This document shows, in pieces, positions 16,657 through 26,269 of a DNA stretch of 64,000 nucleotides. This DNA is from Bradyrhizobium sp. (GTDB lineage Bacteria > Pseudomonadota > Alphaproteobacteria > Rhizobiales > Xanthobacteraceae). The stretch is taken from positions 1 to 64,000 of the forward strand of contig NZ_JAUSLT010000036.1 of the NCBI RefSeq assembly GCF_030646015.1, given 5' to 3'. The translations under genes and the position numbers were made by a program. The notes under the pieces were generated by a model. The model was not told the origin of the DNA, did no database searches, and was given only the letters and a program-made list of their open reading frames with translations. Position 1 is the stretch's first letter. Each line of letters opens with the position of its first letter.

Positions 16657-17712
16657 ATGACCTATATCGCCAAGCCGAAATTCCATCATCCCGGCCTGCC
16701 CAAGAACGATCTCGGCTTCACCCACCGGGATTACGAGGGCAAGATCTCGACGCTGTGCGCCGGCTGCGGCCATGATTCGATCACGGCATCGATCATCGAG
16801 GCCTGCTTCGAACTGTCGATCGAACCGCACCGGGTCGCCAAGATTTCCGGAATCGGCTGCTCCTCGAAAACCCCGGACTATTTCCTCGGCAATTCGCACG
16901 GCTTCAATTCGGTGCATGGCCGGATGCCCTCGGTGCTGACCGGCGCCAACCTCGCCAACCGCGAGCTGATCTATCTCGGCGTTTCCGGCGACGGCGACTC
17001 GGCCTCGATCGGCTTCGGCCAGTTCGCGCATTCGATCCGGCGCGGCGTCAACATGACCTATATCGTCGAGAACAACGGCGTCTACGGCCTGACCAAGGGC
17101 CAGTTCTCGGCTACCGCCGACCGCGGCTCCAAGTCGAAAAAGGGCCTGATCAACAACGACAGTCCCATCGACCTGGTGGCGATCGCGCTGCAGCTCGGCG
17201 CGAGCTTCGTGGCGCGCAGCTTCTCCGGCGACAAGACCCAGCTGGTGCCGCTGATCGCGGCCGCGATCCAGCACAAGGGCGCGGCGTTCATCGACGTCAT
17301 CAGCCCCTGCGTCGCTTTCAACAACCATGCCGGCTCGACCAAGAGTTTCGATTATGTGCGCGAGCACAATGATGCGGTGAACCGGCTCGACGTCATCTCG
17401 GGACGTGACCCGATCACGGTGGATTATGCCCCGGGCACCGTGCAACTGGTCGAGCAGCACGACGGCACCAGGATCGCGCTGCGCAAGATCGATGCCGACT
17501 ATGATCCGCATGATCGCGTCGGCGCGATGTCGTTCCTGCAGAAGCACGCCGCCAGGGGGCAGATCGTTACCGGCCTGTTGTTTGTCGACCCGGAATCGGA
17601 CGACCTGCACAGCCATCTTGACACGGTGGAAGTGCCGCTCAATACGCTGGACGCGGGGGATCTTTGCCCCGGCACCGCCGCGCTCGAAAAGATCAACGCG
17701 AGCCTGCGCTAG
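16657..17712 (+). CDS. 2-oxoacid:acceptor oxidoreductase, beta subunit (TPP-binding)
   Basis: The 351-residue beta subunit carries the cysteines for the [4Fe-4S] cluster (Cys34 and Cys37 in CAGCGHD, Cys68 in GIGCSSKTP). The thiamine diphosphate/Mg motif GDGDSASIGFGQ starts at residue 111, with Asn139-Asn140 in VENNGVYGLTKGQ. It completes the CO2-releasing 2-oxoacid oxidoreductase with the alpha subunit upstream. AAAGGTGAAGTC before the ATG gives a good ribosome binding site, supplied by the duplicated sequence. It is the last gene of the operon and meets a convergent gene. Confidence 0.92.
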   Translation: MTYIAKPKFHHPGLPKNDLGFTHRDYEGKISTLCAGCGHDSITASIIEACFELSIEPHRVAKISGIGCSSKTPDYFLGNSHGFNSVHGRMPSVLTGANLANRELIYLGVSGDGDSASIGFGQFAHSIRRGVNMTYIVENNGVYGLTKGQFSATADRGSKSKKGLINNDSPIDLVAIALQLGASFVARSFSGDKTQLVPLIAAAIQHKGAAFIDVISPCVAFNNHAGSTKSFDYVREHNDAVNRLDVISGRDPITVDYAPGTVQLVEQHDGTRIALRKIDADYDPHDRVGAMSFLQKHAARGQIVTGLLFVDPESDDLHSHLDTVEVPLNTLDAGDLCPGTAALEKINASLR

Positions 17713-17713
17713 A

Positions 17714-17757
17714 GCGTTTTCAAGCGAAGTGGAAACCGGTTCGCGTCAAGAAAACGC
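17714..17757. repeat. Short rhizobial intergenic repeat (GCGTTTTC...GAAAACGC)
   Basis: A perfect 8-base inverted repeat, GCGTTTTC (17714-17721) and GAAAACGC (17750-17757), flanks GCGAA/TTCGC. This motif follows many genes in Bradyrhizobium relatives. It begins one base after the beta-subunit stop codon. Confidence 0.6.
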
Positions 17758-17774
17758 GCTAAATCAAGAAGCCG

Positions 17775-17807
17775 GCGTTCCGTTTCGATGCAATCGAAAC
17801 GGAACGC
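17775..17807. terminator. Bidirectional terminator-like hairpin
   Basis: A perfect 15-base stem, GCGTTCCGTTTCGAT (17775-17789) with ATCGAAACGGAACGC (17793-17807), closes on a 3-base loop. It lies between the convergent oxidoreductase and DUF3754 genes and includes the edge of the latter's stop codon. No long T-run follows on either strand, so termination efficiency is uncertain. Confidence 0.6.
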
Positions 17808-19177
17808 TAGGGCCGCAATAATTGCGCCCACTCCGTCTCCAGCCGTTCGATCGCTGCGGGAAGCGGCAAAGCCGACAGCATACCATCGCTCTCGTCCAGT
17901 AGCCCGAGGCGCTTTAGCCGCGTCAGGGCCTCATCGATCGCGAACTCGGCCGAGACGCCGAAACGATGCGACAAAAGTTCGTCGATGCTCGTACCGAGCG
18001 CCGCGCGCGTGAGCGGTTCCGCCGCCGTGCTCAGGCAGTAATGAGCGAGCAGCGCTTCCTTGCATTCCTGCTCCTCCGCCTCGTCGATCAGATAACTGAA
18101 AATGCCGGAATTGTTGTTGATGTTGCGATAGTAGATATTGTCGGTCAGCTGCTTCTGATGGATCAGCGACTGACGGTGGAAGTTTCCCCACTGCCGCAGC
18201 AGGAAGGCGCCCAGCGCGAACAGGCCGCTGAGCGCGGCCAGCGCCTGTTCGAGATCATTGTCGCCGAGCGTTCCATTGACGCCAAGATAGAAGCCGGCGA
18301 CCAGGAACAGGATCACCAGGGTCGAGGCCAGCTTGATCAGGATCGGGATGCCGCCAAACACGGCTGGTACGCCCAGCATGAGCTGATCGGACAGGCTCAT
18401 CACCACCCGCACATTGGGAAACAGCGCCTCGAGATCGGCGCGCGCGACGTGCCGGAAATACTTGAACAACACCGCGCCACCGCGAATTTTCTGACTGCTC
18501 CGTTTCCCGCTCCAGCGCAGCTTGCGGGCGTCCGCCGGCGGGCCGCCGCCCGGCCGGGTCGCAACCATCATCACCACGTCGTCGAACACCTCGATCTCGC
18601 GCGAGCGCCGGCGCAGGCCCCGCCAGACCGGAATTTCGATGGTCTCCATGTGGCTGCCGCGGCGGAACATGCGGACGTCGCGATACTCCTCGACCGGAGC
18701 CTTGAGCTTGACTCGAACCAAAGCGTGCTCGGCAAAGGCCTTGATGATTTCGTCATGCGTGATCTCGATGAAATTGGCCTCGGTGAGCACACGAACCACC
18801 TCCTCGCTCAGCCGGCGATAGGCCGCCTCGTCATCCTGCTGAGGCCCGCAGGACCGCGCATCAACCTCGGGGTCGAAAGGAAAATAGGCCTCGCGCAGCA
18901 GGTCGAGCTGTTCGAAATACTGGTAATGAAAGACGGCGCCGAGTTGACGCGCAAATTGCCGGAACCCGGTCTCGCCGGCGTCGCCGAGATGGCCCGCGGC
19001 GACGAGGCCGTCGATCAAATCCGACTTCCGAAGCGGAATGAAACGATCCCGCAGCGCCAGCGCGGCAGATTCGCCTGAAATGCCGTTCACAAAACCATCG
19101 CGCGCGCTGGAATAGCCATCGCTGGAATTATCCCGCAAACCTGGGGGAAAACAATAGCCGTATTCGGGATCGGCCAC
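17807..19177 (-). CDS. DUF3754 (TMEM143-like) membrane protein
   Basis: The 456-residue protein has a soluble N-terminal region, a basic middle part (WRGLRRRSREIEVFDDVVMMVATR, KIRGGAVLFKYFRHVARADLEALFPN) and two hydrophobic segments near residues 270-325 (LASTLVILFLVAGFYLGVNG; ALAALSGLFALGAFLLRQW). The tail contains NNSGIFSYLIDEAEEQECKE. These match DUF3754, the family that includes animal TMEM143; the function is unknown. It is a single gene convergent with the oxidoreductase operon. Confidence 0.78.
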   Translation of the reverse strand: MADPEYGYCFPPGLRDNSSDGYSSARDGFVNGISGESAALALRDRFIPLRKSDLIDGLVAAGHLGDAGETGFRQFARQLGAVFHYQYFEQLDLLREAYFPFDPEVDARSCGPQQDDEAAYRRLSEEVVRVLTEANFIEITHDEIIKAFAEHALVRVKLKAPVEEYRDVRMFRRGSHMETIEIPVWRGLRRRSREIEVFDDVVMMVATRPGGGPPADARKLRWSGKRSSQKIRGGAVLFKYFRHVARADLEALFPNVRVVMSLSDQLMLGVPAVFGGIPILIKLASTLVILFLVAGFYLGVNGTLGDNDLEQALAALSGLFALGAFLLRQWGNFHRQSLIHQKQLTDNIYYRNINNNSGIFSYLIDEAEEQECKEALLAHYCLSTAAEPLTRAALGTSIDELLSHRFGVSAEFAIDEALTRLKRLGLLDESDGMLSALPLPAAIERLETEWAQLLRP

Positions 19178-19265
19178 GCCTCCAAATGATCTCTACCGAT
19201 CCGAAATTTTGCCCCAATCTCCATAGGATATGGCCCCACGGGCGTAGCGTATGCAGGGGTTGCAA

Positions 19266-19442
19266 ATGGCTTCCAAGCGAACCGAAATGGCGATCGAGAA
19301 GATTATCGCGGCATGCGACGGCAACATGCGCGGAGCGCTTGAAGCCTTGTTGCTGGTCAACGAGCATCTAGAAACTGAGCTTCATCAGCTCTATGCGCTC
19401 GCGTGCCGCGCGGGCCCACCACGCTACCGAACGGTGCACTAA
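19266..19442 (+). CDS. Small conserved hypothetical protein (58 aa)
   Basis: It reads MASKRTEMAIEKIIAACDGN and continues into LEALLLVNEHLETELHQLYA. The text is protein-like, and short proteins of this kind occur widely in Bradyrhizobium. The function is unknown. There is no signal peptide. The start ATG follows a weak GGGGTTGCAA, so translation may be modest. Confidence 0.6.
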   Translation: MASKRTEMAIEKIIAACDGNMRGALEALLLVNEHLETELHQLYALACRAGPPRYRTVH

Positions 19443-19502
19443 CGGCCGGCCCACGGGAATCCGGCGCCAGGGCGCCGGCTTTCCGACACGGGCAAATCGC
19501 CG

Positions 19503-19937
19503 TCAGATGCCGCGGCCCCAATAGCCGCACCCGCGGTGGACGTTCCATTCGATATTGGCCTCATAGCCGGTCAGCGTGCCGTATTGCGGCAGGCGCACCT
19601 CTTTTCCGGCTGGATCGAAGCATTTGCCGGCGTCCGATGCCTTTTTGACCTCGGCTGAAAGGTCGGTCATGAAGGCGAGTTGCTTCTCCATGTCCTCCCT
19701 TGTGCCGAGCCGGCCGCCGGAGCCGGGATGGCCGGGGATCTGGCGGTCCTACTTCAGCGCCAGCGTGCGCTTCAATGAGGCTTCCCATTCGATCGGATAG
19801 GAATCGTTGACCGCGAGCCGCGACGGCACCGCGTCCAGCGAATTGAAGACGGCTAGGATGATCTTCTCCTTGCCGGCATTCCCCCAATTCCAGCCGATCC
19901 GTTGAACGTCCCCCGCGGCTGCCGCGACCAAGGATTG
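19503..19937 (-). pseudogene. Truncated MBL-fold metallohydrolase remnant with in-frame stop
   Basis: Two minus-strand open segments in one frame (19931-19752 and 19748-19503) are split by a TAG at 19749-19751. Joined, they read like the last part of a metallo-beta-lactamase-fold hydrolase: LVAAAAGDVQRIGW, RLAVNDSYPIEWEASLKRTL, DRQIPGHPGSGGRLGTREDM, LSAEVKKASDAGK, and a tail rich in Trp and Gly. The zinc-binding HxHxDH N-terminal half is absent. Loss of the 5' half plus a nonsense codon points to a decayed gene. Confidence 0.6.
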
Positions 19938-19997
19938 GCCCCGCAGGCCCGGAACGCAACGCCGCGCGCTGCGTCAAAATGGCGTGCCGGGCGTCAA

Positions 19998-20660
19998 ATG
20001 GATGTACGTAAAATGGCCGCGAGCTTCATGAAACATTGCTGGAACGTGATGCTGGCTGCCGCCGCGGTGCTGGCGATCTCCGCTGCCGGAATCACCCTCG
20101 GCCATGCCGAGGAGGACGGCATCGACAAGGCCAAGGCCGCCGCATTCGACGTCAGGATGTTCACCAAGCCGCCCGGCAAGAAGGCCTATGCTTGCTTCGT
20201 GCGCCGCTATGACCCCGACCACCTCGCGCGGCATCCCCTGCAGAAGGTCAACGCGATGAAGCTGCTGGTCACCGCCGAAATCCTGCCGGAAGAGAAGAAC
20301 ACCAATTATTCGTTCCGGCTCGGCCTGAAGTATCGCCACCGCACGGGCGATTTCGACTCCAGCGGCACCTGCAATCATTTCGTGCCCGAAGACAGGATCC
20401 ATGAAATACACCTCGGCTGCGGCGTCGATTGCGATGGCGGCGGGATCGGCGTGGCGATGTCGAAGGACGACAAATCTGTGGTGGTCCGGGTCGAGCGGGT
20501 GCGGATCTGGCAGAACAGCAAGCCTGACGAGGAGCTCAGCGACGCATTGGTCGCCGGCGCCGACGACAAGGTGTTCCGGCTCGACCGCGCCGACATCCGC
20601 GAATGCGCCGCGCTGGTGACCGACCGCAAGGAACTGGCGGAGATCAGGCGCAAACGATAG
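19998..20660 (+). CDS. Secreted hypothetical protein
   Basis: The 220-residue product has an N-terminal signal peptide (MKHCWNVMLAAAAVLAISAA from the third ATG at 20028) with a likely cut after GHA. The mature part contains YACFVRRYDPDHLARHPLQK, RTGDFDSSGTCNHF and GCGVDCDGGGIGV, with four cysteines that could pair in the periplasm. No family is recognised. Starts at 19998, 20013 or 20028 are all possible. It may be cotranscribed with the DsrE-like gene 41 bases downstream. Confidence 0.7.
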   Translation: MDVRKMAASFMKHCWNVMLAAAAVLAISAAGITLGHAEEDGIDKAKAAAFDVRMFTKPPGKKAYACFVRRYDPDHLARHPLQKVNAMKLLVTAEILPEEKNTNYSFRLGLKYRHRTGDFDSSGTCNHFVPEDRIHEIHLGCGVDCDGGGIGVAMSKDDKSVVVRVERVRIWQNSKPDEELSDALVAGADDKVFRLDRADIRECAALVTDRKELAEIRRKR

Positions 20661-20701
20661 GCTCGCTGCAAATCCCCGTTCGGCAACCCGAGGAAAGTGC
20701 C

Positions 20702-21151
20702 ATGCATCGACGCAGCATCTTGTGGGGCGCGGTTTCGGCCCTTGGCACCGCCTTCGCCGCATCGCGCGCCAGCGCCGCCACTGACGCAGCACCCGCCGCC
20801 AAATTGAAAGTGGTCTATCACCTCAACGACCTCGACAAGGTCTCGTTCGTGCTCGGCAATATCCAGAATCATTTCGACGGCGTCGGCGGTCCCGACCACG
20901 TCACCATCGCGCTGGTGATTCATGGCCAGGCGCTGCGGTCGTTTCACTTGAGTGCCGCGAACCCGGATATCACCCGGCGCGTCGCTCAATTTTCCAAGGC
21001 CGGGGTCGAACTCGCCGCCTGCGGCAACACCATGAAATCGCAGAAGATCGAGCTGAAGGATCTGCTGCCGGGCTTTGTCGGTGTCGAGCAGGGCGGCGTG
21101 GTCCGGATCGCGGAACTGCAGTCGCAGGGCTATCTCTATCTGCGGCCGTAA
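20702..21151 (+). CDS. Secreted DsrE-like protein
   Basis: This 149-residue protein begins MHRRSILWGAVSALGTAFAA, a Tat- or Sec-type signal peptide ending near ASA. The mature part shows the DsrE/DsrF-like fold: KVVYHLNDLDKVSFVLGNIQ, ITIALVIHG-like strand text, FSKAGVELAACGNTM and GFVGVEQGGVVRIAELQ. The cysteine of AACGNTM is at the place of the sulfur-carrying Cys of DsrE relatives. The specific role is unknown, and no other sulfur-oxidation genes are near. Confidence 0.82.
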   Translation: MHRRSILWGAVSALGTAFAASRASAATDAAPAAKLKVVYHLNDLDKVSFVLGNIQNHFDGVGGPDHVTIALVIHGQALRSFHLSAANPDITRRVAQFSKAGVELAACGNTMKSQKIELKDLLPGFVGVEQGGVVRIAELQSQGYLYLRP

Positions 21152-21292
21152 AGGTCCGTAACGCCCAGCTGCTGGAAGTTGATATAGCGCAAGCCCGGTT
21201 CTCTTGCCGTGTGCCAACCTGCATCTAGGCAATCTCGTCGGAATTTTTTGCCTGCCCGCCAGCGAAGATCCGGACGCCCTGCACCAGGTGAA

Positions 21293-22120
21293 ATGACCGA
21301 CAACCCGCTCACCCCCTTGCACGCGACTTCCACACAGCGGCTGTCTGCGCGTGCATTCCGCCTTGGCCGTCGACTCAAGCTGACGAGCCTCGAAGCCGCA
21401 GACCTCAATCAAGCAGAAGCCGTCACGACGTCGCCATTGATATTGCGCCTGCGCGGTGGAGGGTCTGCCGCGCTGTTGCCCTACGGTACCGTCGTCCTCA
21501 TTGGCGTTTCGCAGGGCGAGGAAGAGGCTTTCCTGCAAAAGCTGCGCGATTGCGTCGAAGGCCGGTTGGACGCGCCGGTCACCGTCACATCGGAGATCGA
21601 GATCGGAGCCAGCGACAAGATCTCGGGGGACATTATTACCGTTCGGGACCTGTCCCCGCCGCGACTGGTTGCCGTTGCCGACGCGCTTGCCAAGAATGTC
21701 GCGCTCGCCTTTGAGGAAGAAGAAGTCAGAAAACTCATCGAGGTGCTCGAACCTTTCGCCAGCGACCTCGCCAGTACCGGCCGGCTGCCGTGGCAGCGGA
21801 AACGGATGCTGCGCACTGTCGGACATGCGCTGCTGACCCATCATCGCCTTCTTGAACGGGTCGAAGTGGAAGAAAGACCCGAGCTGTTGCCGGATGATGG
21901 TGGAGTCGGACAATTGCATGAGCGTCTGGCCGAAGCCTACCATTTCAAGAAACGAGCCAAGGCGTTGTCGCGCAGACTCGATGCGATCGAAGTGATGACG
22001 GCCGCACTCACCGAACTGATCGACGCGCAGCGCGGGATTCGGCTGGAAACGATGATCGTGCTCCTGATCGTGTTCGAAATTTCGGTCTACCTGTATGAGC
22101 TTTTCTTGAGCCCAGGCTGA
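21293..22120 (+). CDS. RMD1/DUF155 family protein
   Basis: From the ATG at 21293 (CAGGTGAA upstream) the protein has 275 residues. Blocks include FRLGRRLKLTSLEAADLNQA, the strand/loop PYGTVVLIGVSQGEEEAFL, LAKNVALAFEEEEVRKL and, near the C terminus, a hydrophobic segment MIVLLIVFEISVYLYELFL. This is the layout of RMD1 (DUF155) proteins, related to a yeast protein required for meiotic division; the bacterial role is unknown. The C-terminal anchor suggests inner-membrane attachment. It is a single gene with about 260 bases before tal-pgi. Confidence 0.85.
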   Translation: MTDNPLTPLHATSTQRLSARAFRLGRRLKLTSLEAADLNQAEAVTTSPLILRLRGGGSAALLPYGTVVLIGVSQGEEEAFLQKLRDCVEGRLDAPVTVTSEIEIGASDKISGDIITVRDLSPPRLVAVADALAKNVALAFEEEEVRKLIEVLEPFASDLASTGRLPWQRKRMLRTVGHALLTHHRLLERVEVEERPELLPDDGGVGQLHERLAEAYHFKKRAKALSRRLDAIEVMTAALTELIDAQRGIRLETMIVLLIVFEISVYLYELFLSPG

Positions 22121-22377
22121 CTTCTCCGTCGAACCGCGGCGGCCGCCGGTCAGGCTGCCGTCGCCCAAAAAACGGTTCAATCGGCCTCCGGAAACCGGGA
22201 CCGCCACCAAACCGCCACGTCCCGGAGGGATCGATATGGTGTGAATGGCGTTAGCCCCCCGGGGATCCGCATATTCCCCTCCCCAGCGTTGCCCAACGAC
22301 TTGTTGACAATCCGGCCCCCCACCAGAAAAGGTGCTGGGAACCCGCGATAAACCCCGCTCGAACAGAACAAGGCATC

Positions 22378-25224
22378 ATGAATCCCGTCAAAGCACTCGA
22401 AAACCACGGCCAGGCGGTCTGGCTGGATTTCCTGGCCCGCGGCTTCGTCGCCAAGGGCGACCTGAAGCAGCTGATCGACACTGACGGCGTCAAGGGCGTC
22501 ACCTCCAATCCGTCGATCTTCGAGAAGGCGATCGGCAGTTCGGATGAATATGACGGCGCGATCGGCAGCGCCCTGAAAAAGGGCGATCGCCCGGTTGCCG
22601 AGCTGTTCGAGCATCTGGCGATCGAGGACATCCGGAACGCGGCGGACGTGCTGCGCCCGGTCTATGACCAGCTGAGGGGCGAGGACGGTTTTGTCAGCCT
22701 GGAGGTCTCGCCCTATCTGGCGATGGACACCAAGGGCACCATCGCCGAGGCCGAGCGGCTGTGGAAGGACGTCGGCCGCAACAACCTGATGGTCAAGGTG
22801 CCGGCGACGCCGGAAGGCCTGCCGGCGATCCAGCACCTGATCGGCAAGGGCATCAGCATCAACATCACGCTGCTGTTCTCGCAGAAAGTCTATGTGCAGG
22901 TCGCCGAGGCCTATCTCGCGGGCCTGGAAAAACTCGTCAAGAGCGGCGGCGATCCCTCACGCGTCGCCAGCGTCGCCTCTTTCTTCGTCAGCCGCATCGA
23001 CAGCGCGGTCGACAAGGAGCTCGATGAGAAGATCGCGCGCGCCAACGACCCGACCGAGAAGGCGCGCTTGGGCGCGCTCAAGGGCAAGGTCGCCATCGCC
23101 AATGCCAAGATGGCCTACCAGGATTACAAGCGGCTGTTTTCCGGCGCGCGCTGGGACAAGCTTGCCGCCAAGGGCGCCAAACCGCAGCGGCTGCTGTGGG
23201 CCTCGACCGGCACAAAGAACAAGGACTACAGCGATGTGCTCTATGTCGAGGAGCTGATCGGTCCCAACACCATCAACACCGTGCCGCCGGCGACGCTCGA
23301 CGCCTTCCGCGACCACGGTACGCCGCGCGACAGCCTCGAGGAGAACATCGAGGATGCACGGCGCGTGCTGTCGGAACTCGAGAAGTCCGGCATCTCGCTC
23401 GATGCCATCGCCGCCGAACTGGTCAGGGACGGTGTCAGGCTGTTCGCCGACGCCGCCGACAAGCTCTACGGCGCGGTCGCGCACAAGCGCGCCAGCGTGC
23501 TCGGCGCAGGCATCGACCGCCAGCAGCTGAAGCTGGGCAGCACCATCGCCAAGGCGGTCGAGAAGGCCACGGAGGAATGGCGCGCGTCCGCAAAAATCCG
23601 CCGGCTGTGGCAGCACGACAAATCGGTCTGGAGCGGGAGCGACGAGCACAAATGGCTGGGCTGGCTCAACAGCGCCGAGGCCGCCGACATCGCCGATTAT
23701 GAGGATTATGCGCAGCGCGTGAAGGGCCAAAACTTCACCGACGCCGTGGTGCTCGGCATGGGCGGATCGAGTCTCGGTCCGGAAGTGCTGGCAGAAACAT
23801 TCGCGAAGCAGCCCGGCTTCCCGAAACTGCATGTGTTGGACTCGACCGATCCCGCGCAGGTCCGCACCCTGCAGGCCTCGGTCAACCTCGCCAACACCGT
23901 TTTCATCGTCTCCAGCAAATCCGGCGGCACCAGCGAGCCCAACGCGATGAAGGATTACTTTTTCGCACGCGTGTCGGAGACCATCGGCGCCGACAAGGCC
24001 GGCCACCGCTTCATCGCGGTGACCGATCCCGGCTCGTCGCTGGAGAAGGTCGCGACCAGACAAGGCTTTGCCCGCATCTTCCATGGCGATCCCAGCATCG
24101 GCGGACGCTACTCCGTGCTGTCGCCGTTCGGACTGGTGCCGGCGGCAACCGCGGGCATCGATGTCCGCACCCTGATCCAGCATACGCTCGCCATGGTTCG
24201 CTCCTGCGGACCGGACGTGCCGCCGCACGAAAATCCTGGCGTGCAGCTTGGCCTGGCCTTGGGGCTGGCCGGGCTCGAAGGCCGCGACAAGGTGACCATC
24301 CTCTCATCCGCAAAGGTCGCCGATTTCGGCGCCTGGGCCGAGCAGCTGATCGCGGAATCCACCGGCAAGGAAGGCAAGGGCCTGATCCCGATCGACGGCG
24401 AGCCGCTCGGCGATCCCGCGCTCTACGGCAAGGATCGGTTCTTCATCGACATCCGCACCGAAGGCGAGGACGACGCCGCGCATGACGCGAAGCTGTCAGC
24501 ACTGGAAACCGCGGGGCATCCGGTGGTCCGCATCGTCATGAAATCGATCCACCATATCGGCCAGGAATTCTTCCGGTTCGAGATGGCGACGGCGGTGGCG
24601 GGCGCCGTGCTCGGCATCAATCCGTTCAACCAGCCCGACGTCGAGGACGCCAAGATCAAGACCCGCGAGCTGACCACCGCGTTCGAGAAGACCGGCAAAC
24701 TGCCCGCGGAAAAGCCGGTCATCTCCACCGCCGGGGCCGATCTCTACACCGACGACAGGAATGCCGCCGACCTGCGCAAGGCCGGTGCCGATGGCGATCT
24801 CGGCTCCTGGCTGAAAGCCCATCTCGCCCGCGCCGGCGCGGACGATTATGTCGCGCTGCTGGCCTATATCGAGCGCGATTCCGCCCATATCGACAGCCTG
24901 CAGGCGATGCGGCTCGCGGTTCGCGACAAACGCCATGTCGCGACCTGCGCCGAATTCGGCCCGCGCTTCCTGCATTCCACCGGGCAGGCCTACAAGGGCG
25001 GCCCCGACAGCGGCGTCTTCCTGCAGATTACCGCCGATGACGACAAGGATCTGGCGGTGCCCGGCCAGAAGGCCAGCTTCGGCGTGATCAAGGCGGCGCA
25101 GGCCCGCGGCGATTTCGATGTGCTGACCGAGCGCGGCCGTCGTGCGCTGCGCGTGCATCTCAAGGGCGATCTCGCATCGGGACTGAAGCTGCTCGATGCC
25201 GCGATCACCGAGGCCTTGAATTAG
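22378..25224 (+). CDS. tal-pgi: Bifunctional transaldolase / glucose-6-phosphate isomerase
   Basis: The 948-residue protein is a fusion. Residues about 1-370 are transaldolase ([13 protein letters not shown]; Schiff-base Lys140 in [24 protein letters not shown]). Residues about 400-948 are glucose-6-phosphate isomerase ([43 protein letters not shown]). It links the non-oxidative pentose phosphate branch to glucose 6-phosphate. It starts an operon with gnd and zwf 10 and 6 bases downstream, so one mRNA can supply the cycle. The start follows AACAAGGCATC. Confidence 0.97.
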   Translation: MNPVKALENHGQAVWLDFLARGFVAKGDLKQLIDTDGVKGVTSNPSIFEKAIGSSDEYDGAIGSALKKGDRPVAELFEHLAIEDIRNAADVLRPVYDQLRGEDGFVSLEVSPYLAMDTKGTIAEAERLWKDVGRNNLMVKVPATPEGLPAIQHLIGKGISINITLLFSQKVYVQVAEAYLAGLEKLVKSGGDPSRVASVASFFVSRIDSAVDKELDEKIARANDPTEKARLGALKGKVAIANAKMAYQDYKRLFSGARWDKLAAKGAKPQRLLWASTGTKNKDYSDVLYVEELIGPNTINTVPPATLDAFRDHGTPRDSLEENIEDARRVLSELEKSGISLDAIAAELVRDGVRLFADAADKLYGAVAHKRASVLGAGIDRQQLKLGSTIAKAVEKATEEWRASAKIRRLWQHDKSVWSGSDEHKWLGWLNSAEAADIADYEDYAQRVKGQNFTDAVVLGMGGSSLGPEVLAETFAKQPGFPKLHVLDSTDPAQVRTLQASVNLANTVFIVSSKSGGTSEPNAMKDYFFARVSETIGADKAGHRFIAVTDPGSSLEKVATRQGFARIFHGDPSIGGRYSVLSPFGLVPAATAGIDVRTLIQHTLAMVRSCGPDVPPHENPGVQLGLALGLAGLEGRDKVTILSSAKVADFGAWAEQLIAESTGKEGKGLIPIDGEPLGDPALYGKDRFFIDIRTEGEDDAAHDAKLSALETAGHPVVRIVMKSIHHIGQEFFRFEMATAVAGAVLGINPFNQPDVEDAKIKTRELTTAFEKTGKLPAEKPVISTAGADLYTDDRNAADLRKAGADGDLGSWLKAHLARAGADDYVALLAYIERDSAHIDSLQAMRLAVRDKRHVATCAEFGPRFLHSTGQAYKGGPDSGVFLQITADDDKDLAVPGQKASFGVIKAAQARGDFDVLTERGRRALRVHLKGDLASGLKLLDAAITEALN

Positions 25225-25234
25225 GGTATTCCAC

Positions 25235-26263
25235 ATGCAGCTCGGAATGATCGGCCTGGGGCGGATGGGCGGCAACATCGTCCGCCGGCTGATGAAGCAC
25301 GGCCATTCGGCGGTCGTTTATGACAAGGATCCCAAGGCCGTTGCCGCGCTCGCGGCCGAGGGAGCAACGGGCGGCAACTCGCTACAGGATTTTGTCTCCA
25401 GACTGGAGCGGCCGCGCACCGCCTGGGTGATGCTGCCCGCGGGCGGGATCACCGAGGCGACCATCGACGAACTGACAAAGTGGATGGAGAGCGGCGACGT
25501 CATCATCGACGGCGGCAACTCGTTCTGGCAGGACGACGTCCGCCGCGGCAAAGCGCTGAAGGAGCGCGGCCTCCATTATGTCGATGTCGGCACCTCGGGC
25601 GGCGTCTGGGGCATCGAGCGCGGTTATTGCATGATGATCGGCGGCGACAAGGCGGTGGTCGACCGCCTCGACCCGATCTTTGCGAGCCTGGCGCCGGGCA
25701 TCGGCGACATTCCGCGCACCGACGGGCGCGAAGGACGCGATATCAGAATCGAGCAGGGCTATATTCACGCCGGCCCCGTCGGATCAGGGCATTTCGTCAA
25801 GATGATCCATAACGGCATCGAATACGGCCTGATGCAGGCCTATGCCGAGGGCTTCGACATCCTGCGCAATGCCAATATCGACGCGCTGCCCGCCGAGCAT
25901 CGATTCGATCTTGATATCGCCGACATCGCCGAGGTCTGGCGGCGCGGCAGCGTGATCCCGTCATGGCTGCTCGACCTCACGGCTTCGGCGTTGGCGAAAA
26001 ATCCAACGCTGGAGAGCTATTCGGGATATGTCGATGATTCCGGCGAGGGCCGCTGGACCGTCAACGCCGCCATCGACGAGGCGGTCCCGGCGGAGGTGCT
26101 GACCGCGGCCCTGTTCGCGCGGTTTCGCTCGCGCAAGGAGCATACCTTCGCCGAGAAAATTCTTTCCGCGATGCGCGACGGCTTTGGCGGCCACAAGGAA
26201 CCGCAGCAACATCCGGGTCCGGTGCAGCAGAACGCGCCCGACATCGTCAAGCCGAAGGCGTAA
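25235..26263 (+). CDS. gnd: 6-phosphogluconate dehydrogenase (decarboxylating), short type
   Basis: The 342-residue enzyme oxidises 6-phosphogluconate to ribulose 5-phosphate and CO2. The Rossmann motif is [15 protein letters not shown]. The active-site blocks are [39 protein letters not shown] and [19 protein letters not shown], where Lys and Asn are catalytic. At about 340 residues it is the short bacterial class rather than the roughly 470-residue one. The acidic residue after the second Rossmann strand (VYDKD) would favour NAD over NADP, but this is a weak inference. Confidence 0.95.
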   Translation: MQLGMIGLGRMGGNIVRRLMKHGHSAVVYDKDPKAVAALAAEGATGGNSLQDFVSRLERPRTAWVMLPAGGITEATIDELTKWMESGDVIIDGGNSFWQDDVRRGKALKERGLHYVDVGTSGGVWGIERGYCMMIGGDKAVVDRLDPIFASLAPGIGDIPRTDGREGRDIRIEQGYIHAGPVGSGHFVKMIHNGIEYGLMQAYAEGFDILRNANIDALPAEHRFDLDIADIAEVWRRGSVIPSWLLDLTASALAKNPTLESYSGYVDDSGEGRWTVNAAIDEAVPAEVLTAALFARFRSRKEHTFAEKILSAMRDGFGGHKEPQQHPGPVQQNAPDIVKPKA

Positions 26264-26269
26264 CCGCCG

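Noticed and set aside
20375..22210. Minus-strand frame of 611 codons
   Set aside because: It is antisense to the DsrE-like and RMD1 genes, which have signal peptides, ribosome binding sites and family motifs.
22304..22309. TTGACA upstream of tal-pgi as a -35 box
   Set aside because: No acceptable -10 box lies 16-18 bases downstream; that stretch is GC-rich.
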